Positions 18,727 through 28,907 are shown, numbered from the stretch's first letter. The stretch: 64,000 bases of DNA from Sphaerochaetaceae bacterium (GCA_028532915.1 JAQQAI010000089.1:1-64000); one strand, 5' to 3'. The notes: generated by a model from the letters alone, not told the origin. A program made the numbers and translations.

Positions 18727-19704
18727 ATGGATACTTTGGATGTACATGCCTATAATACTGCGGTGTTCACCCGTTATATTGAATATATCACTCATTTCAA
18801 GCGGTTGAGTCCAAATACGGTAACAGCGTACCGCCACCATATCGCTAGATACCTCGACTATCTTGAACAAGAGCAGCTGAAAATTGATGAGATCACTACC
18901 TACGAGGCAAGAAAGTTCGTCTCTTCTCTCATTCGTTCAGGACTTTCGGAACTATCGGTCAACCAGTATCTGGCATCTTACCGTTCCTTATACACCTATC
19001 TGTTCAAACGGAAGGAAATTACAAAGAATCCATTTTCATCTATAGAGGGAAATCCGAGAGGAAGACGTCTTCCCAGGGTGCTAAGCCGGCAGCAGGTAGT
19101 GAAACTTCTCTCTTTTGAAATCACAGATCTGGTGAGTCTGCGTGATTCACTGATCTTTCATCTTTTCTATTCCACAGGATGCCGTCTTTCCGAGATTTTG
19201 GAGATGGATATTGATCATATCGAGATGGAACAGAGCAGAATACTGGTGACCGGTAAGGGGAATAAAATGAGATATGTATTTCTCAATCCGTCGACCAAAA
19301 GTCTGCTGACGAGGCATCTGCGAGCGCGGGACAGGTGGTTTGAACGGTACCCTGCATCTGATGAAAGTGCGCAGAATGCTATTTTGCTGGGAGTTGGCGG
19401 AAAGCGGTTGTCCACTTCGACTTGTCATAGTATCTTTGAAAAGTATAGAGTGGCGCTGGGTGTGAATGAGGTGCTTACACCCCATATGCTGCGCCATAGT
19501 TTCGCCACTCATCTGCTGGATAATCAGTCGGATATACAACTGGTGAGCGAGTTGTTAGGTCATTCATCAATCTCCACAACTCAGATTTACACACATGTAT
19601 CGAAAAAACGGTTACATGAAGTGTATATGAAATGTCATCCGCATGGAAGGAAAGAAAATGGAAATAAGAGGAACAACGATAATTGCCGTAAGGAAGAACA
19701 ATGA
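18727..19704 (+). CDS. Tyrosine recombinase XerC/CodV-like (second copy)
   Basis: This 325-residue paralogue has the same architecture: N-terminal SAM-like domain, R in [12 protein letters not shown], HxxR in [13 protein letters not shown] in [16 protein letters not shown] with the nucleophile Tyr. The position directly before hslVU matches the codV(xerC)-hslV-hslU order known from Bacillus, which favours XerC/CodV for this copy. Its C-terminal tail is unusually polar ([14 protein letters not shown]) and its last 47 bases overlap the hslV coding region, so translation is coupled. Confidence 0.9.
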   Translation: MDTLDVHAYNTAVFTRYIEYITHFKRLSPNTVTAYRHHIARYLDYLEQEQLKIDEITTYEARKFVSSLIRSGLSELSVNQYLASYRSLYTYLFKRKEITKNPFSSIEGNPRGRRLPRVLSRQQVVKLLSFEITDLVSLRDSLIFHLFYSTGCRLSEILEMDIDHIEMEQSRILVTGKGNKMRYVFLNPSTKSLLTRHLRARDRWFERYPASDESAQNAILLGVGGKRLSTSTCHSIFEKYRVALGVNEVLTPHMLRHSFATHLLDNQSDIQLVSELLGHSSISTTQIYTHVSKKRLHEVYMKCHPHGRKENGNKRNNDNCRKEEQ

Positions 19705-20200
19705 GGTAGCGATCGCCGGCGACGGACAGGTCACTGCCGGCGATACGATCATGAAGGGAAATGCCCGCAAAGTCCGTACTCTGATGAACGGGACTATCAT
19801 CAGCGGTTTTGCCGGGGCTACAGCAGATGCATTCACCCTGTATGAAGTGATAGAGAACAAGTTGAAGGAGTTCAACGGTGATCTTACGCGTGCCGCCGTG
19901 GAAATGGCGAAGGAATGGAGGATGGACAGAAACCTCCGCAGACTGGAGGCGATGATCATCGTTGCCGACAGGAAAAAGACGTTCCTTCTCACAGGAATGG
20001 GAGATGTTATCGAACCGGAATATAACATGATCGCTATCGGTTCAGGAGGCAATTATGCCCTTGCTGCGGCAAGAGCATACAACGAGAATGACGAACTCAG
20101 CGCACGCGAGATTGCCACCAAAGCTCTCGATATCGCCGGCGACATCTGTGTGTACACCAACAAATCGATACTTGTAGAGGAATTGAAGGAGTCAGTATGA
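19658..20200 (+). CDS. hslV: ATP-dependent protease subunit HslV
   Basis: HslV is the N-terminal-Thr peptidase of the HslUV protease. From ATG 19658 the 180-residue product begins MEIRG followed by TTIIAVR, so a five-residue propeptide must be removed to expose the catalytic T6. Conserved segments are [15 protein letters not shown] and [21 protein letters not shown] upstream supports this start over the ATG at 19643. It overlaps the preceding xer gene, and its end overlaps hslU by four bases. Confidence 0.95.
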   Translation: MEIRGTTIIAVRKNNEVAIAGDGQVTAGDTIMKGNARKVRTLMNGTIISGFAGATADAFTLYEVIENKLKEFNGDLTRAAVEMAKEWRMDRNLRRLEAMIIVADRKKTFLLTGMGDVIEPEYNMIAIGSGGNYALAAARAYNENDELSAREIATKALDIAGDICVYTNKSILVEELKESV

Positions 20201-21546
20201 ATTTTGATGAAATGACACCCGTAGAGATCGTACGGGAATTAGATAAATACATCATCGGGCAGGAAGATGCAAAAAGGGCAGTGGCTCTGGCTTTGAGATC
20301 AAGGTACAGAAGGAAGCTCCTTCCCGAAGCTATGAGAGATGAGGTCGCTCCGAAGAATATCATTCTCATCGGTCCTACCGGTGTGGGCAAGACCGAGATC
20401 GCACGCCGTATCAGCAAGCTGGCCCATACCCCCTTCGTGAAAGTCGAGGCGACCAAATATACCGAGGTCGGGTATGTCGGCAGAGATGTCGAATCAATGG
20501 TCAGAGATCTGATGGCAACGTCCATTCAGATAACAAAGAATTCCCTCGCTCAGGAGAAGAAGGAGACGGTCGAGCAGATCGTCGAAGAGAGACTTCTTGA
20601 CCTGCTTCTTCCTCCGGCACCTCAGAACAAAAAAGATGAATCCACATCGCTTGTAGAAGCAGCCAATGATACGAGAGAGAGGTTCAGACAGTTTCTCAGG
20701 GAAGGCCGTTTCGAAGACCGTGTGGTCGAGTTCAATGTGAACCAGAAACCTGCAGTCGGCGGTGTGGAACTGCTGGCCGGTGGAAATATGGAGGATCTTG
20801 AGAATACGATCCAGTCTCTGGGCTCGATCTTCGGCGGTAAAAGCAAGAAACGGAAGGTAAGCATCAAGCGGGCACGAGAGATTCTCACTGAAGAGGAGAT
20901 GGATAAGATCGTCGATCAGGACCAGGTTGTCGAGATAGCCAAGGAGAAGGTCGAACAGATGGGCATCATCTTCATCGACGAGATTGACAAGATCGCCGGA
21001 AACAAAGGAGGACGAAGCGGTCCCGACGTCTCCCGTGAAGGAGTCCAGAGGGATATCCTGCCGATCGTAGAAGGATCAAAAGTTCACACGAAATGGGGAA
21101 TGATCGATACCTCCCACATCCTTTTCATCGGGGCCGGAGCCTTCCACATCTCAAAACCTTCGGATCTGATTCCGGAGCTCCAGGGAAGATTCCCTCTGAG
21201 AGTCGAACTGAATGAACTGACCAGCGAAGATTTTCTCAGAATACTGCTTGAACCCGAGAACGCGATTATCAAACAATACATAGCTCTGATGAAAACAGAG
21301 GATGTCGACCTCTCATTTGATGATGATGCTCTTTTACGAGTATCGGAAATTGCTTATACTGTGAATGCTACGACCGAGAACATCGGTGCACGGAGACTCT
21401 ATACGATTATGGAGAAACTTCTGGAAGATATCTCATTCAAAGCTACACAGATGGCAGGTCAGACGTTTACCGTCACTCGCGAATATGTAGATGAACGTCT
21501 TGGGTCTGTGATTAAGGATGAGGATCTCAGCCGTTATATCCTGTAG
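20197..21546 (+). CDS. hslU: HslU ATPase
   Basis: HslU is the AAA+ unfoldase partner of HslV. The 449-residue product has Walker [14 protein letters not shown], the pore-loop region [18 protein letters not shown], an I-domain between the Walker motifs (about 110-240), Walker [12 protein letters not shown], sensor regions GRFPLRVEL and [15 protein letters not shown], and the C-terminal RYIL tail that inserts into HslV. Length is normal. Confidence 0.97.
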   Translation: MNFDEMTPVEIVRELDKYIIGQEDAKRAVALALRSRYRRKLLPEAMRDEVAPKNIILIGPTGVGKTEIARRISKLAHTPFVKVEATKYTEVGYVGRDVESMVRDLMATSIQITKNSLAQEKKETVEQIVEERLLDLLLPPAPQNKKDESTSLVEAANDTRERFRQFLREGRFEDRVVEFNVNQKPAVGGVELLAGGNMEDLENTIQSLGSIFGGKSKKRKVSIKRAREILTEEEMDKIVDQDQVVEIAKEKVEQMGIIFIDEIDKIAGNKGGRSGPDVSREGVQRDILPIVEGSKVHTKWGMIDTSHILFIGAGAFHISKPSDLIPELQGRFPLRVELNELTSEDFLRILLEPENAIIKQYIALMKTEDVDLSFDDDALLRVSEIAYTVNATTENIGARRLYTIMEKLLEDISFKATQMAGQTFTVTREYVDERLGSVIKDEDLSRYIL

Positions 21547-21574
21547 TCATGATGTGAACGGGAAGAAGGGTGAA

Positions 21575-22735
21575 ATGAAATACATCACTATCGTTGAAAA
21601 AGATTTTGAATCTGCAGTAAAGAAAGCTCGTGACACCTACGGTCACACCATCAGGATACACAGCCGCCGCGATGTTCTATCACGCGGTGGCTTTCTGTGG
21701 ATGAAAAAGAAACCCCATGTTGAACTTATCTGTTATCTTGCCGACGCAGCTGATGAGAAAAACCCTTCCATCATCGAGAAGATAGAGAAGGATGAGATCA
21801 TCGAGTCCGATAATCAAAAACAGACCGTAGAAGAACCTCAGATGGAAACGGAGGGTGAACAGATGCACTCCATCCGGGAAACTCTGCTTGAGCATGCGCT
21901 AAACATACTCGAGGAGAATCAGTTCTCCGAGGTAGTCTCTAAGACTGTTCTCTCTCTTCTGAAAGAGGAACTCAAAGATTGTCAAGGAGGGTATCCCAGT
22001 TCTGAAGAATTCGAACTCATGATAGTCGACAAGATCGTATCGCTTATCTCAATCGATCACGAGACTCAAATCCATCCTCCTCATTTCTTCGTTCTTCTGG
22101 GACCGACAGGGACAGGTAAGACTACAACGATCGCAAAGATCGGAGCGCTCTGGTCTCTACAGACGGCGGAGGAATTCCATCACAGCGTAAAATTCGTCAC
22201 TCTGGATACCTTCAGAGTGGGAGCATACGAGCAGCTTGCATCTTTTGCCGACTCACTGGAGATCGAAATAGATCTTGTGAAGAGTGAAGAGGATATGTAC
22301 CGCATCATCGAACAGACTTCAAATACCGATGTTGTTCTTATCGATACGATCGGAAAGAGTCCGAAGGACAAGGAACTGACAGTCAAGATGAAGACCCTCC
22401 TTTCGGTAATACCTGCAGATCAGAAAAAACTCTATATTGCAATATCCGGTTCTATGAAGCAGGAAGATATTGTAAAATCGATAGATATGTATGCAGGTTT
22501 CGGGATCACAAGCATAGTCATCACGAAAGTTGATGAGACACAGTCGATTGGAAACATCCTTTCGGTCGCCTATGAGAAGAACCTCCCCCTGCTTTTTATC
22601 ACGGATGGACAGAAAGTCCCTTCCGATATCCATAAGGCATCGGCAGCGACGATGCTTTCACTTCTTCACGGTTTTTCCCTTGATTTTGAATCTTTGTGGG
22701 CAAATCAGTCGAATCTTCTCGTAGACGAGGGGTGA
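21575..22735 (+). CDS. FlhF-like SRP-family GTPase
   Basis: The 386-residue protein has an N-terminal B-like domain (KYITIVEKDFESAVKKARDTYG), a charged linker, an N-domain helical bundle, and an SRP54/FtsY/FlhF G domain: GPTGTGKTTTIAKI at 176-189, DTFRVGAYEQL, DTIGKSPKD in place of the usual DTAGRSP, and TKVDE. The layout matches FlhF, which places polar flagella, but the gene is the last of the hslVU operon with no flagellar gene nearby. GAAGGG upstream sets ATG 21575; the longer frame from 21518 would overlap hslU. In Bacillus this operon position is held by codY. It could be the sole FlhF or a second, specialised copy. Confidence 0.8.
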   Translation: MKYITIVEKDFESAVKKARDTYGHTIRIHSRRDVLSRGGFLWMKKKPHVELICYLADAADEKNPSIIEKIEKDEIIESDNQKQTVEEPQMETEGEQMHSIRETLLEHALNILEENQFSEVVSKTVLSLLKEELKDCQGGYPSSEEFELMIVDKIVSLISIDHETQIHPPHFFVLLGPTGTGKTTTIAKIGALWSLQTAEEFHHSVKFVTLDTFRVGAYEQLASFADSLEIEIDLVKSEEDMYRIIEQTSNTDVVLIDTIGKSPKDKELTVKMKTLLSVIPADQKKLYIAISGSMKQEDIVKSIDMYAGFGITSIVITKVDETQSIGNILSVAYEKNLPLLFITDGQKVPSDIHKASAATMLSLLHGFSLDFESLWANQSNLLVDEG

Positions 22736-22743
22736 ATGATCTG

Positions 22744-23715
22744 TTATGAGATCAGAGAAATGATCATTGTCGAATAGGTGATCTGAAACAAAAACACCAT
22801 TGATGCCATGATCAAGGCTTTCCTTCCCTGAGATGCGATCCTGGAGAGAGTTATCTTCATCCCGACCGCAGCCATCGCAGTTACCAGAAGCCATTTACTC
22901 ATCTGTGAAAGGAGTGATACGGTCTTTTCATCGAGCAATCCAAGTGTATTCAGAGCCGAACACGCGATGAACCCGAGAATGTAGGAGGGGATTTTCACAC
23001 CGCGTCGTTGCATCTTCTGAGAATTCTCTTTTCTGAAGAATGAGATAATCAGAACCACAGGAAGAATCATAAGAATTCTCCCCATTTTCACGACAGAGGC
23101 AAGCTGCCCTGTGCTTTCATCAATTGAAAATCCGGCTGCAAAGACCTGCCCGATAGCCTGGAGGGTATTTCCGATAAGAATGGCCCCGTCTCCTCCTTCA
23201 AAAAACGGCAGGAAACTGATGAGGGCCGGTAGAAGAAAGATTCCGACAGTGCCGAGAAAATTTATGATGGCTATCGATATACCTACTTTATCATCTTCCG
23301 CCTTGATCACTCCCTGAACCGCGGCAATCGCCGACGATCCGCACACAGCGTTTCCGACGCCGATCAGCAATGCCAGGTCTGAATCCATTTTCATGATCTT
23401 GCCGAGCACAATCGCCGACGAAATTGTCAGAAGGATCGCACTTATGATAATGATGATAAGTGATACTCCCAGGTCCGCAAGATTCGCGAAATCGAGATTT
23501 ACTCCCATGAGAATGATCGAAAGAGAGAGGATCTTCTTTTCAGCGAAAGAGACGCCCGATGCAAAATATGGCCTTGAAGTGATTCCTGCTGCGGTGAGAA
23601 TGATTCCGCATATGATCGCGATGGTAACCGAACCGAGAGGAACTGCTCGGGAAATGAATGCTGCCGAGACTGCTGTGATAACTGATATGAGTATTCCGGG
23701 TATTTTGTTTTTCAT
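22744..23715 (-). CDS. YeiH-family (UPF0324) membrane protein
   Basis: The protein is about 323 residues with around ten hydrophobic helices and the family segments GVGNAVCGSSAIAAVQGVI, GKIMKMDSDLALLIG and the final AAVGMKI. It is a putative anion exporter of the YeiH/PSE type; substrate unproven. Frames extend to 23769, but that would leave only 25 bases to the divergent LysR frame, so the ATG at 23715 is preferred, giving about 100 bases for promoters. Neither candidate start has a clear ribosome site. Pairing with a divergent LysR gene recalls yeiE-yeiH of enterobacteria. Confidence 0.85.
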   Translation of the reverse strand: MKNKIPGILISVITAVSAAFISRAVPLGSVTIAIICGIILTAAGITSRPYFASGVSFAEKKILSLSIILMGVNLDFANLADLGVSLIIIIISAILLTISSAIVLGKIMKMDSDLALLIGVGNAVCGSSAIAAVQGVIKAEDDKVGISIAIINFLGTVGIFLLPALISFLPFFEGGDGAILIGNTLQAIGQVFAAGFSIDESTGQLASVVKMGRILMILPVVLIISFFRKENSQKMQRRGVKIPSYILGFIACSALNTLGLLDEKTVSLLSQMSKWLLVTAMAAVGMKITLSRIASQGRKALIMASMVFLFQITYSTMIISLIS

Positions 23716-23818
23716 GGAGGAAAAGATAGCAGATAATTGCATTAAATAAAATTTATATATTCTTATCATAATATTAGAAAATCTTTACAAAAATATGGCT
23801 CTGCACTATTCTTTCTTC

Positions 23819-24682
23819 ATGATTGATTACAAGTGGTACAGTTTTCTCACTGTCATCGAAGAAGGAACACTGGCTAAAGCGGCCGGGAAACTCGGTCTTA
23901 CTCAGCCTGCGGTCTCACAGCATTTGGGGGCACTGGAATCCTACTACGGTCAGCCCCTATTCGACCATAGCGGCAGAAAGCTGGTTCTCAACGAAGCGGG
24001 ATACCTTGTGAAGGAACTCGCTGAAGAGATGTTCAACAGGGACAGGCAGCTCGAAAGGAGCATGAAAAGACTCATAGGAGGCAGAAGCCGATACTCGATA
24101 GGAGCGACACTTACGGTTGGAGAATTCATTCTTCCTCCCTATATCGGCCGATACTGTCATAAATTCCCTCTGCGGGATATCACGATGACGATCGCAAATA
24201 CAGTCTCAATCATCGAGAAAGTCAAGAAGGGCGAGGTCGATCTTGCCATCGTCGAAGGTCCCTTTGACAAAAGGGAAGTGAATTATACCAGGTTCATGAC
24301 CGATGAGATGGTCTATATCACTGATAAAAGTCATCGGTCAGAATGTGTGACCCAGGCGATATTGGAGAATAACCGGTTTATTCTTCGGGAAAAGGGATCT
24401 GGAACGCGATACTACTGGGATACGTATGTGGAAGAGAAAGGAATCAGACTGAACGAAAAGATCATGGAGGTCGGTTCTCTCAGTGCCATAAAATCACTTG
24501 TGGAATCGGGATACGGTGTGTCAGTCATGTCTACCAAGGCTGTAGAGAAAGAACTGTCCATCGGATCGCTGCTTACCGTTCCTTTCAGCTGGGGACCTCT
24601 GTACAGAGAACTCTATTTTCTCTACACGAAGAATTCCCCATCCGCGTTCATAGATGAATTCATCTCTTTTAGCACCTCATGA
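23819..24682 (+). CDS. LysR-family transcriptional regulator
   Basis: This 287-residue regulator has an N-terminal winged HTH (MIDYKWYSFLTVIEEGTLAKAAGKLGLTQPAVSQHLGALE) and a periplasmic-binding-like effector domain from about residue 90. The ATG at 23819 fits the usual LysR N-terminus; a frame from 23795 adds eight residues. It is divergent from the yeiH-type gene, the usual arrangement for a LysR regulator and its target. The stop abuts the convergent ftsI stop with no spacer and no obvious terminator. Confidence 0.9.
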   Translation: MIDYKWYSFLTVIEEGTLAKAAGKLGLTQPAVSQHLGALESYYGQPLFDHSGRKLVLNEAGYLVKELAEEMFNRDRQLERSMKRLIGGRSRYSIGATLTVGEFILPPYIGRYCHKFPLRDITMTIANTVSIIEKVKKGEVDLAIVEGPFDKREVNYTRFMTDEMVYITDKSHRSECVTQAILENNRFILREKGSGTRYYWDTYVEEKGIRLNEKIMEVGSLSAIKSLVESGYGVSVMSTKAVEKELSIGSLLTVPFSWGPLYRELYFLYTKNSPSAFIDEFISFSTS

Positions 24683-26356
24683 TCATTTACCGGTGACCTG
24701 AAGATCTTCAATGGCCGAACTTTTGATATATCCGAGGCGTACCATATCCGAGATGATCTGAGATATCCCCGGAGAAGCTATCGAACTTCCCCAGATCGTC
24801 GAGCCTTTGGGATTCAAAGCTCCTATATAGATGATGTATTTCGGATCATCGAGAGGAAAGATCGACAGAGTACTTGCCAGGTAGGTATCATCGGAATAGC
24901 TTCCCGTTTGTTCATCGGCGACCTGGGCTGTACCTGTTTTTGCTCCGATCCTTACTCCTTCAACACCGATCTTGACTGCAGTGCCTCCCGGCTGAGAAGC
25001 CATTTCCATCCCTTCGAGGACGATATCGGCTGTCTGTTTGCTGATGATGGGACCGGAGTATCTGACGGAATGCTGTTTCACGATAGTGTTGTCATGGTCG
25101 CAGACCTTTTCGATGAGATACGGTTCGACCTTCATGCCACCATTCGCGATCGCTGTGGCGGCGGCGGCGATCTGAAGCGGACTTACTGCAATTTCCTGAC
25201 CGAAGGAGATCGTTTCTTTGCTTCTGGATGACCACAAGGAGACAGGAGCCAGGTATCCCGCAGTGGTTCCCGGTAGGCCGATATCATACCGTTCGGTAAA
25301 CCCGAAAGCCTCAAGATACTGTCTGAAGACCTCATCCGGCATTTCATGAGACCAGTGTGCTACAGCCCCGTTGCACGACTTTGCTATCATATCGACAGGA
25401 GTGACATCCCCGTGTGGTTCAACGCAGTTGATCGTAATCTCATTTCCATCTTCATCGGTGTATGTATAGGAACCGTCACAGAAAAAATGCTCATCAGACT
25501 CTATCGTAGAACTATCCAATTCACACGCAAGAGAGAAAATCTTGAATACGGAACCGGGTTCTCTCATCAGGGTGCTGAAGGCATTGGTTCTGTATTCGGC
25601 AGGAGATTCCCAATAGCTGTTCGGATCATACCACGGGTAGTTCGATACCGCCCTGATAGCTCCGGTTCTGCTTTCCATGATAATGCCTGCGATACTGTCG
25701 GGATCATGTTCTTTTTCAATGGAGAGGATACTCTGATCGAGCAGATACTGCAGTGTCATATCGATTGTCAGGTAGATATCATTACCGTATGTGATCTTTC
25801 TGCCGGGTTCAGGGTAAGGTGACAGAATCCGGTCCTGAGTGAGTTCAAGTCCTTCCAGACCTTTGTTCTCTGTATTGGTGAATCCGATGACCTGAGCTGC
25901 GTGATGAACCTGCGGATAGGTCCTACCGTACCGTTTTTCTATCACAATGCCGAGCTTTTCATCAGATGAGGAAAGCTGGTCGAGTCTTTCCTTCTGGTCA
26001 AAGTTCAGCCTCCTTTTGATGAGAGCATAGGTGCTCCTTTGAGAAACGATGTCCTCGATCTCCCGTGTACTCATGTTCACCACCGGGGCAATAGTTTCGA
26101 TCGTCTTTGTGATGTCTTCGGCTTTTTGAAGATGGAGTGCAAGAGAGTAGTATGGTGTTTCGATGGCAAGGATGTTCGATTGAGCGTCATAGATCGTACC
26201 TCGCACTACCTGTGAGGCGACAATCGGATCATTATATTTGATCTGTGCGTCGTCAGTGCTGACGATTATCCAAACAACTCTGATGAGAATGAGGATAAAT
26301 AGAGCTATTGTAAGTATGATCTCGACTCGAACTATTCGTTTTTCTCTAGATACCAT
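24683..26356 (-). CDS. ftsI: Class B penicillin-binding protein (FtsI/PBP3-like)
   Basis: This is the septal transpeptidase that works with FtsW. From ATG 26356 the 557-residue product has one N-terminal transmembrane helix, the PBP dimerisation domain (VVRGTIYDAQSNILA), and a transpeptidase domain with SVFK (269-272), SCN (327-329) and KTG (473-475). No PASTA domain follows. It is missing from its usual place after ftsL. A longer frame to 26431 would use up the whole intergenic region shared with the divergent LytM-like gene. No Shine-Dalgarno is evident; TCGACA and TACTAT 17 bases apart just upstream suggest a very short leader. Confidence 0.92.
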   Translation of the reverse strand: MVSREKRIVRVEIILTIALFILILIRVVWIIVSTDDAQIKYNDPIVASQVVRGTIYDAQSNILAIETPYYSLALHLQKAEDITKTIETIAPVVNMSTREIEDIVSQRSTYALIKRRLNFDQKERLDQLSSSDEKLGIVIEKRYGRTYPQVHHAAQVIGFTNTENKGLEGLELTQDRILSPYPEPGRKITYGNDIYLTIDMTLQYLLDQSILSIEKEHDPDSIAGIIMESRTGAIRAVSNYPWYDPNSYWESPAEYRTNAFSTLMREPGSVFKIFSLACELDSSTIESDEHFFCDGSYTYTDEDGNEITINCVEPHGDVTPVDMIAKSCNGAVAHWSHEMPDEVFRQYLEAFGFTERYDIGLPGTTAGYLAPVSLWSSRSKETISFGQEIAVSPLQIAAAATAIANGGMKVEPYLIEKVCDHDNTIVKQHSVRYSGPIISKQTADIVLEGMEMASQPGGTAVKIGVEGVRIGAKTGTAQVADEQTGSYSDDTYLASTLSIFPLDDPKYIIYIGALNPKGSTIWGSSIASPGISQIISDMVRLGYIKSSAIEDLQVTGK

Positions 26357-26408
26357 GGTGAATTTATAGTAATATGATTGTGATACATTGTCGATAGCAG
26401 GTGGGTAC

Positions 26409-27491
26409 ATGAGTAACAGAGAGAGACACAATTACGATGACATGAGTTCCTTTGACCGTCACGGAAAGGACAGATCGCGTATTGATTCGAAGAGCCTCTC
26501 CATCATCGTCGTCGTAATCATCATCGGTGTCGTCCTCTCTCTTTCTGTTATCCTCGTGTGGTATTTCTACTTCTCTACTCCTGAAACGGAGAAGAAAGCT
26601 GTTGAACAGACTCAGCCCCTGGTGATAGATGATGTGAAAGAAGCTCCCGAAGAAATTCCCTCTCAGAGCCCGCAGGCCACACCGACCCAGACAGACGATG
26701 CGGCTCAGAAGCTTGATGATGTGAAAGTTGATACAGATTCCTCTATTGCCGTAAAAGACCCTGACAATTGGTACACCGATCACACGGTTCAGGAAGGAGA
26801 GACTCTCGAATCTCTCTCACAGATGTACGGTATCACAAAGGAGAGCATCATTTCGGTGAATGCGATCAAGAGCCTTTCTTCAATCAGAGCGGGCATCACC
26901 CTCAGAATACCTGATCAGAACGGTCAGCTCTATACTGTCCAATCGGGTGATTCGCTTTCGATCATCACCAACAGATATAATCCGGGTCTCGGGTGGAAGA
27001 CTCTGCAGGAACTGAATAATCTCAAGTCTCAGGATATTTTTCCGGGACAGAAGCTGTTCATTCCAAGCGCAACCGTCCGGGATGACGGTTCTGTCAACGA
27101 CTATAACAGATTCGTCTCTCCTTTCGATGGCAGGATCACCGGTTTGTATGGTCAGACAGTCGTCTACGGATCTTCCGAGGAGATCGTCTCTCTCAAGGGG
27201 CTTTGGATAGCAGGTGAAAAGGGGAGTGAGGTCGAAGCCAGCGGTACCGGTACAGTCGTCGATGTAGGCAATGAGATAGATGGGATGGGACGATTCGTTG
27301 TTCTATCCCATGAAAACGGCTACAGAACCACCTATGCCCACCTTGATGAGGTCAGAGTCGAAGTCAGTCAGCAGGTGAAACAGGGAGAAGTCGTAGGTAC
27401 TCTCGGAGAGAGCGGGGACATAGATGAACCCACTCTGTACTTTTCCATCGAACAGGACGGCATTGCGCTTGATCCTTCCAATTTCATTTGA
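26409..27491 (+). CDS. LysM/LytM-domain protein, metal site degenerate (EnvC/NlpD-like)
   Basis: The 360-residue protein has a cytoplasmic N-terminus, one transmembrane helix at about 31-54, an acidic linker, two LysM domains (about 120-165 and 170-217) and a C-terminal M23/LytM domain. The zinc ligands of active M23 peptidases are lost: no HxxxD before the GSEVEASGTGTV strand, and PTLYFSI replaces the HLHFEI motif; only YAHLDEV resembles the catalytic pattern. This is the pattern of EnvC/NlpD amidase activators, so a role in septal peptidoglycan splitting is inferred, supported by divergence from ftsI. The start is ATG 26409 with AGGTGGG upstream. Confidence 0.88.
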   Translation: MSNRERHNYDDMSSFDRHGKDRSRIDSKSLSIIVVVIIIGVVLSLSVILVWYFYFSTPETEKKAVEQTQPLVIDDVKEAPEEIPSQSPQATPTQTDDAAQKLDDVKVDTDSSIAVKDPDNWYTDHTVQEGETLESLSQMYGITKESIISVNAIKSLSSIRAGITLRIPDQNGQLYTVQSGDSLSIITNRYNPGLGWKTLQELNNLKSQDIFPGQKLFIPSATVRDDGSVNDYNRFVSPFDGRITGLYGQTVVYGSSEEIVSLKGLWIAGEKGSEVEASGTGTVVDVGNEIDGMGRFVVLSHENGYRTTYAHLDEVRVEVSQQVKQGEVVGTLGESGDIDEPTLYFSIEQDGIALDPSNFI

Positions 27492-27497
27492 TTCCGT

Positions 27498-28907
27498 CTA
27501 TTTATTGAGAGTATCTGTGGCACTTTTCACAGCAGCCTCGGCAGAGACTGCGAACGTCTCACTCAAAGTCGGATGAGGATGGACGGAAAGGGCGATATCT
27601 TCAGCCACAGCTCCCATCTCCAGAGCGATGACCGCCTCACTGATGAGTTCTCCGGCATTGACTCCCGTGATACCCGCCCCCAGAAGCCTTTTGCTCTCTT
27701 TGTCGAACAGAGCCTTCGATATCCCTTCAGCGGCCAATGAACTCAGAGCTCTGCCGTTCGCCTGCCACGGGAAGGTCCCTTTGATGTAGGCAATATCCTG
27801 TTCCTTCAGTTCTTTCTCGGTAAGTCCTACCCAGGCGATCTCGGGACTGGTATAGGTGACAGAGGGGATGCCCATCACAGTAAATGCTGATGGGAGATTG
27901 CAGGCAACCTCTGCTGCGACCTTTCCCTGGTGTGCACTGCGATGAGCCAGCATAGGATTTCCTGTTACATCGCCTATCGCAAACACATGATCAACGTTGG
28001 TTCTCTGTCTGTCGTCGGTGATGATGGCCATTTTATCATCTGTTGCGATCGATGTGCTGCCGATACCGATCAGGTCGGAATTCGGTTTTCTGCCGACAAC
28101 GACAAGGACGACTTCACTTGATATCTTCATGCTTCCTTCACTGTTTTCGACCGATACTACCAGTTTATCCTGAGACGGTTCAACCTTCGTCACTTTCGTC
28201 TTGAGATGAATCTTCTCATACTGTTTGGAGATCTTTCTGATCAGTGGGCGTTTAAGATCATCGTCAGCCGGCAGGATGAGCGAATCGGCCATTTCCACAA
28301 TGGTTATCTTTGTGCCCAGAGCGTGATAAATCGATGCCATCTCAAGACCGATGATCCCCCCTCCGATAATCGTCATGCTTTCGGGAATCTTTGTGAGTTC
28401 GAGAGCCTTCGTTGAATCCCATACCCTCTCATCTTCGTAGGGTATGCCGGCAATTCGTACAGGAGAGGATCCTACGGCTATGATCAGATCATTGAAGGTT
28501 ACCATCATCTCTTCACCATCCTCTGATGTTACCTTTATAGCGGTATTAGATTCGAAGGTTGCTTCTCCTGTTATCCTTTCGATGTTGCGGGCCCTGCAGA
28601 GTTGATCAAGACCTCCTGTAAGACGGTTTACAACCGATTCCTTATGAGATCTGATCTCATTTAGATCTATTTCGGGTTTTCGAAATACGACTCCTGCATA
28701 AGAGGCTGACTCGGTCTCCTCTATAAGATGGGCAAGATGCAGAAGGGTCTTCGATGGAATGCATCCCACATTGAGACAAACACCTCCCAGTGAAGAATGT
28801 TTTTCTATGAGGGTTACGTTCCTGTTGAGATCTGCAGCTCTGAAAGCTGCCGTATACCCCCCGGGCCCTCCACCGATGACTACAAGATCTTTTTTGAATT
28901 CTTTCAT
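27498..28907 (-). CDS. lpdA: Dihydrolipoyl dehydrogenase (E3)
   Basis: E3 reoxidises dihydrolipoamide and passes electrons to NAD. The 469-residue flavoprotein has the FAD loop VIGGGPGGYTAA, the redox disulfide GGVCLNVGCIPSK (C44, C49), the NAD loop IIGGGIIGLEMA and the C-terminal HPHPTLSE motif with the active-site His/Glu. It is the last gene of the aceE-aceF-lpd operon, ten bases after aceF. It ends six bases from the convergent LytM-like gene. Confidence 0.97.
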   Translation of the reverse strand: MKEFKKDLVVIGGGPGGYTAAFRAADLNRNVTLIEKHSSLGGVCLNVGCIPSKTLLHLAHLIEETESASYAGVVFRKPEIDLNEIRSHKESVVNRLTGGLDQLCRARNIERITGEATFESNTAIKVTSEDGEEMMVTFNDLIIAVGSSPVRIAGIPYEDERVWDSTKALELTKIPESMTIIGGGIIGLEMASIYHALGTKITIVEMADSLILPADDDLKRPLIRKISKQYEKIHLKTKVTKVEPSQDKLVVSVENSEGSMKISSEVVLVVVGRKPNSDLIGIGSTSIATDDKMAIITDDRQRTNVDHVFAIGDVTGNPMLAHRSAHQGKVAAEVACNLPSAFTVMGIPSVTYTSPEIAWVGLTEKELKEQDIAYIKGTFPWQANGRALSSLAAEGISKALFDKESKRLLGAGITGVNAGELISEAVIALEMGAVAEDIALSVHPHPTLSETFAVSAEAAVKSATDTLNK

